From NCBI RefSeq assembly GCF_037975245.1, contig NC_092576.1:1130501-1194500 (forward strand): a DNA stretch of 64,000 nucleotides, given 5' to 3'. Positions 63,401-64,000 of the stretch are shown here, piece after piece. The notes under the pieces were generated by a model, which saw nothing but the letters and a program-made list of their open reading frames with translations, ran no database searches and was not told the DNA's origin. Each line of letters starts with the position of its first letter. The first letter of the stretch is position 1. Source of the stretch: Apostichopus japonicus. Its lineage: Eukaryota; Echinodermata; Holothuroidea; Aspidochirotida; Stichopodidae. A program made the translations under genes and the position numbers.

Positions 63401-64000
63401 TCGTGCCACCTGTTTGTCTCATCCACAGCAGACTCAGGAACGAATCAATCTTTGTCTTTTACAGACGCCACTAGTGATCTAGGCTTTTACAATAATTTTT
63501 TTGTAGCCTTAAACAAAGTTTTAGGATCGTTCCTGTTATAGGCATCATTCATTTCATCAATGGTGTCATATAACCATCTTTCCAGATCAGTGTAGGTTAG
63601 TACTGTGCTAAAACAAGACTTTATTTTGCTGCATAGTTAACATTGAGTGAAACTAATTTCACAAGTTCGGGATGAATTGAATTGCAATTTCATTTGTTGG
63701 AAAGGGAAATTAATGGAAAGTTCTATTGACAGATACTCAGTAATATGAAATTTAAGTATTGCACACCGCCACAAAAATCATCTCAATTATTTTCTTCTAA
63801 CGCTACATACAGTTGTTTGAAGAGGCAGCTGCTCCCATGTTAAACAGTAAATTTCAGACCCTACTTTTCTTGAGAAGATGTAGATACCACCAGGAAAAAC
63901 TTCCCTTGAATGATCTATTAATTGTACAATTTGAAATTACAACTGGAATGTTTGCATAGCTGTTCATATCAGTTAAAGGCTAATCAAAGGGCCATGATGG
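51379..64000 (+). CDS. Gene B: DED-TIR paralogue of gene A, runs off the window
   Basis: Exons seen: 51379-51406, 55114-55380, probably 60579-60629, and 61780-62012. Their phases fit (1, 1, 1, 0) and no stop interrupts. The order of leader, DED and TIR is the same as in gene A. The second TIR half, zinc fingers and kinase, if present, lie beyond the right edge. The DED exon is 27 nt longer than in gene A and the linker exons are decayed, one with a stop. The TIR half keeps its length and the putative catalytic Glu. It could be a working gene with a shorter hinge or a pseudogene in early decay; the visible coding exons carry no disabling change. Confidence 0.68.
51407..55113 (+). repeat. Gene B intron 1
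   Basis: Colinear with gene A intron 1, including the diverged modules (about 52,200, 53,330 and 54,490) and the candidate small exon (53591-53658). A GGACAATTGCCCC-type minisatellite and unrelated sequence are inserted at about 52,325-53,330. Confidence 0.55.
52325..52505. repeat. Degenerate GGACAATTGCCCC minisatellite
   Basis: About ten degenerate units of 14-20 bp with cccggacaattgcccc as the commonest form. Frames through it are repeats of Pro, Gly and Asn codons and are not genes. Absent from the same place in gene A (8,110). Confidence 0.75.
55114..55380 (+). CDS. Gene B exon 2: death-effector-like domain
   Basis: Acceptor tctccttcag| and donor CAG G|GTAAGT, phase 1 to 1, as in gene A. 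It reads YAADQLTNPDITKLATYF, ALCEKLEGDGLGFVNTLVERG, IIKESDISGLLHALNKLEL and GKQDVLKEKF. It has the four residues (within LCEKLE) missing from gene A and a slightly longer C-terminus, so it may represent the ancestral form. A DED-type death fold is the best guess. Confidence 0.7.
55673..56732 (-). pseudogene. CR1/L2-like LINE, 5'-truncated
   Basis: On the minus strand: TGVPQGSVLGPVLFSLYLA, then HHYADDTQLLLAF (the YADD catalytic motif), then TTNQLKPNCDKTEFI, and finally LHWLPISYRIQYELLLL...LRSSNKLYL...LWNKLP. This is the RT and C-terminal order of CR1/L2-type LINEs. A stop follows SLYLA, so it is dead. The 3' end is an (AAT)n run at about 55,677-55,695. In gene A the host text runs uninterrupted (accttactgaacatctg, about 11,211), giving an empty site. 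Confidence 0.82.
57982..59114. mobile_element. Middle element of the nest: acgtacgt-rich inverted element
   Basis: ACGAAGATCTAGAGAGGAC at the left returns inverted at 59,096-59,114. Inward of the ends both sides pass through ttttttaa and long (acgt)n tracts. It is split by the hAT-like MITE at 58,280. Target duplications are not clear. Confidence 0.6.
58280..58919. mobile_element. hAT-like MITE, copy 3 (640 bp)
   Basis: Ends CAAGGGCGACGGAAG and GGTTCCGCCGCCCTTG; both flanks cgtacgta, an exact 8-bp target duplication. Same orientation as copy 1. It is the innermost, so youngest, of the three nested elements. Confidence 0.85.
59544..60578 (+). other. Gene B intron, module remnant
   Basis: It continues the intron module seen in intron 1 (ggttctcactgaatacttgg...ttaactcacttgttc near 59,880). 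Nothing coding recognised. Confidence 0.45.
60579..60629 (+). CDS. Gene B candidate linker exon (shortened)
   Basis: Diverged copy of the gene A linker exon with KGEPSKTNTH, ending CAT G|GTAATT. From a weak acceptor (aaaaag|) it is 51 nt and phase 1 to 1, so it would keep frame. The original acceptor position has lost its AG (ttcttctggtgg), and use of this exon is doubtful. Confidence 0.35.
60872..60941 (+). pseudogene. Gene B dead linker exon
   Basis: It keeps the acceptor (ttcttctatag|) and a donor-like G|GTTAGT, but is 70 nt instead of 75 and has a TAA in the linker frame within its first eight codons. Confidence 0.55.
61780..62012 (+). CDS. Gene B TIR domain, N-terminal half
   Basis: Same length (233 nt), phases and splice sites as the gene A exon. 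KPVFISFSFKN, CWICTTGIKGA, MGQAEVVVGMISPDFINS and VECTQE are intact, including the final Glu (GAG, 62010-62012) that corresponds to the catalytic Glu of NAD-cleaving TIRs. The other half is expected beyond 64,000. Confidence 0.85.
62083..63591 (-). pseudogene. Decayed LINE (RTE-like?) in the gene B TIR intron
   Basis: On the minus strand, from high to low: LYDTIDEMNDAYNRNDPKT (about 63,560), INKLKSNKATGVDRV..EALK (about 63,260), KGKDTYDAIYTLKGISEAYL and FVDYKKAFDSVNH (RT motif A, about 62,880), and KVRLAKALILSRVLYGAST with WRAMLKIRWQDHV (about 62,540-62,385). Frames change between segments. The insert interrupts text that is continuous in gene A at about 15,462 (ttcattt|gtaggttag). The clade is uncertain. 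Confidence 0.75.
63592..64000 (+). other. Gene B intron, to window end
   Basis: Colinear with 15,463-15,880 of gene A (gtaggttagtactgtgctaaaa, agttgtttgaagaggcagctgct). Non-coding. Confidence 0.7.

Overview
The window is a piece of an animal nuclear genome: short exons with GT/AG junctions, long AT-rich introns, and many transposons of typical animal families (DIRS, CR1/L2-like and other LINEs, Harbinger, hAT-type and TTAA-type non-autonomous elements, a probable solo LTR). The large TIR/DED repertoire, the frequent 'taggcct' words and the AGGTCA-rich dispersed repeats suggest a marine invertebrate deuterostome, most likely an echinoderm. That assignment is inference.

The main content is one multi-exon gene on the plus strand (gene A, about 6,539-34,726) and the start of a paralogue in the same orientation (gene B, 51,371 to beyond the window end). 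Reading exons by splice signal and phase, gene A encodes one continuous open protein of about 870 residues. Its order is a short MAGRD leader, a death-effector-like (DED) domain, one or two Pro/Ser-rich linker exons, a TIR domain split over two exons, another linker exon, a matrin-type C2H2 plus CCCH-like zinc finger pair of the kind seen in HELZ-type helicases, an IRE1/RNase L-like protein kinase, and a beta-rich domain resembling the one that precedes the helicase core in HELZ/MOV10 proteins. Then comes a stop codon. No KEN ribonuclease domain and no helicase core were found. The combination suggests an innate-immune or RNA-sensing adaptor: death-fold assembly, TIR signalling or NADase activity, RNA binding and a kinase in one chain. 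I do not know a described protein with this layout.

Layout: 1-4,060 holds nothing recognised. 4,060-6,538 is the gene A upstream region, also present before gene B, and carries a solo-LTR-like insertion. 6,539-34,726 is gene A, whose introns hold a recent 1.43-kb tandem duplication that doubles a linker exon, a decayed DIRS retrotransposon, a TTAA-flanked element and dispersed repeats. 34,727-50,890 is an intergenic transposon graveyard with several hAT-like elements with 8-bp target duplications, a Harbinger transposase split by a non-autonomous element, and a SAP-domain gene fragment. 50,890-64,000 is gene B (leader, DED, decaying linker exons, first half of the TIR), whose introns carry two LINE fragments and a three-level nested transposon cluster.

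Genes A and B align through exons and introns, so they arose by segmental duplication. Several insertions in one copy can be read against the empty site in the other.
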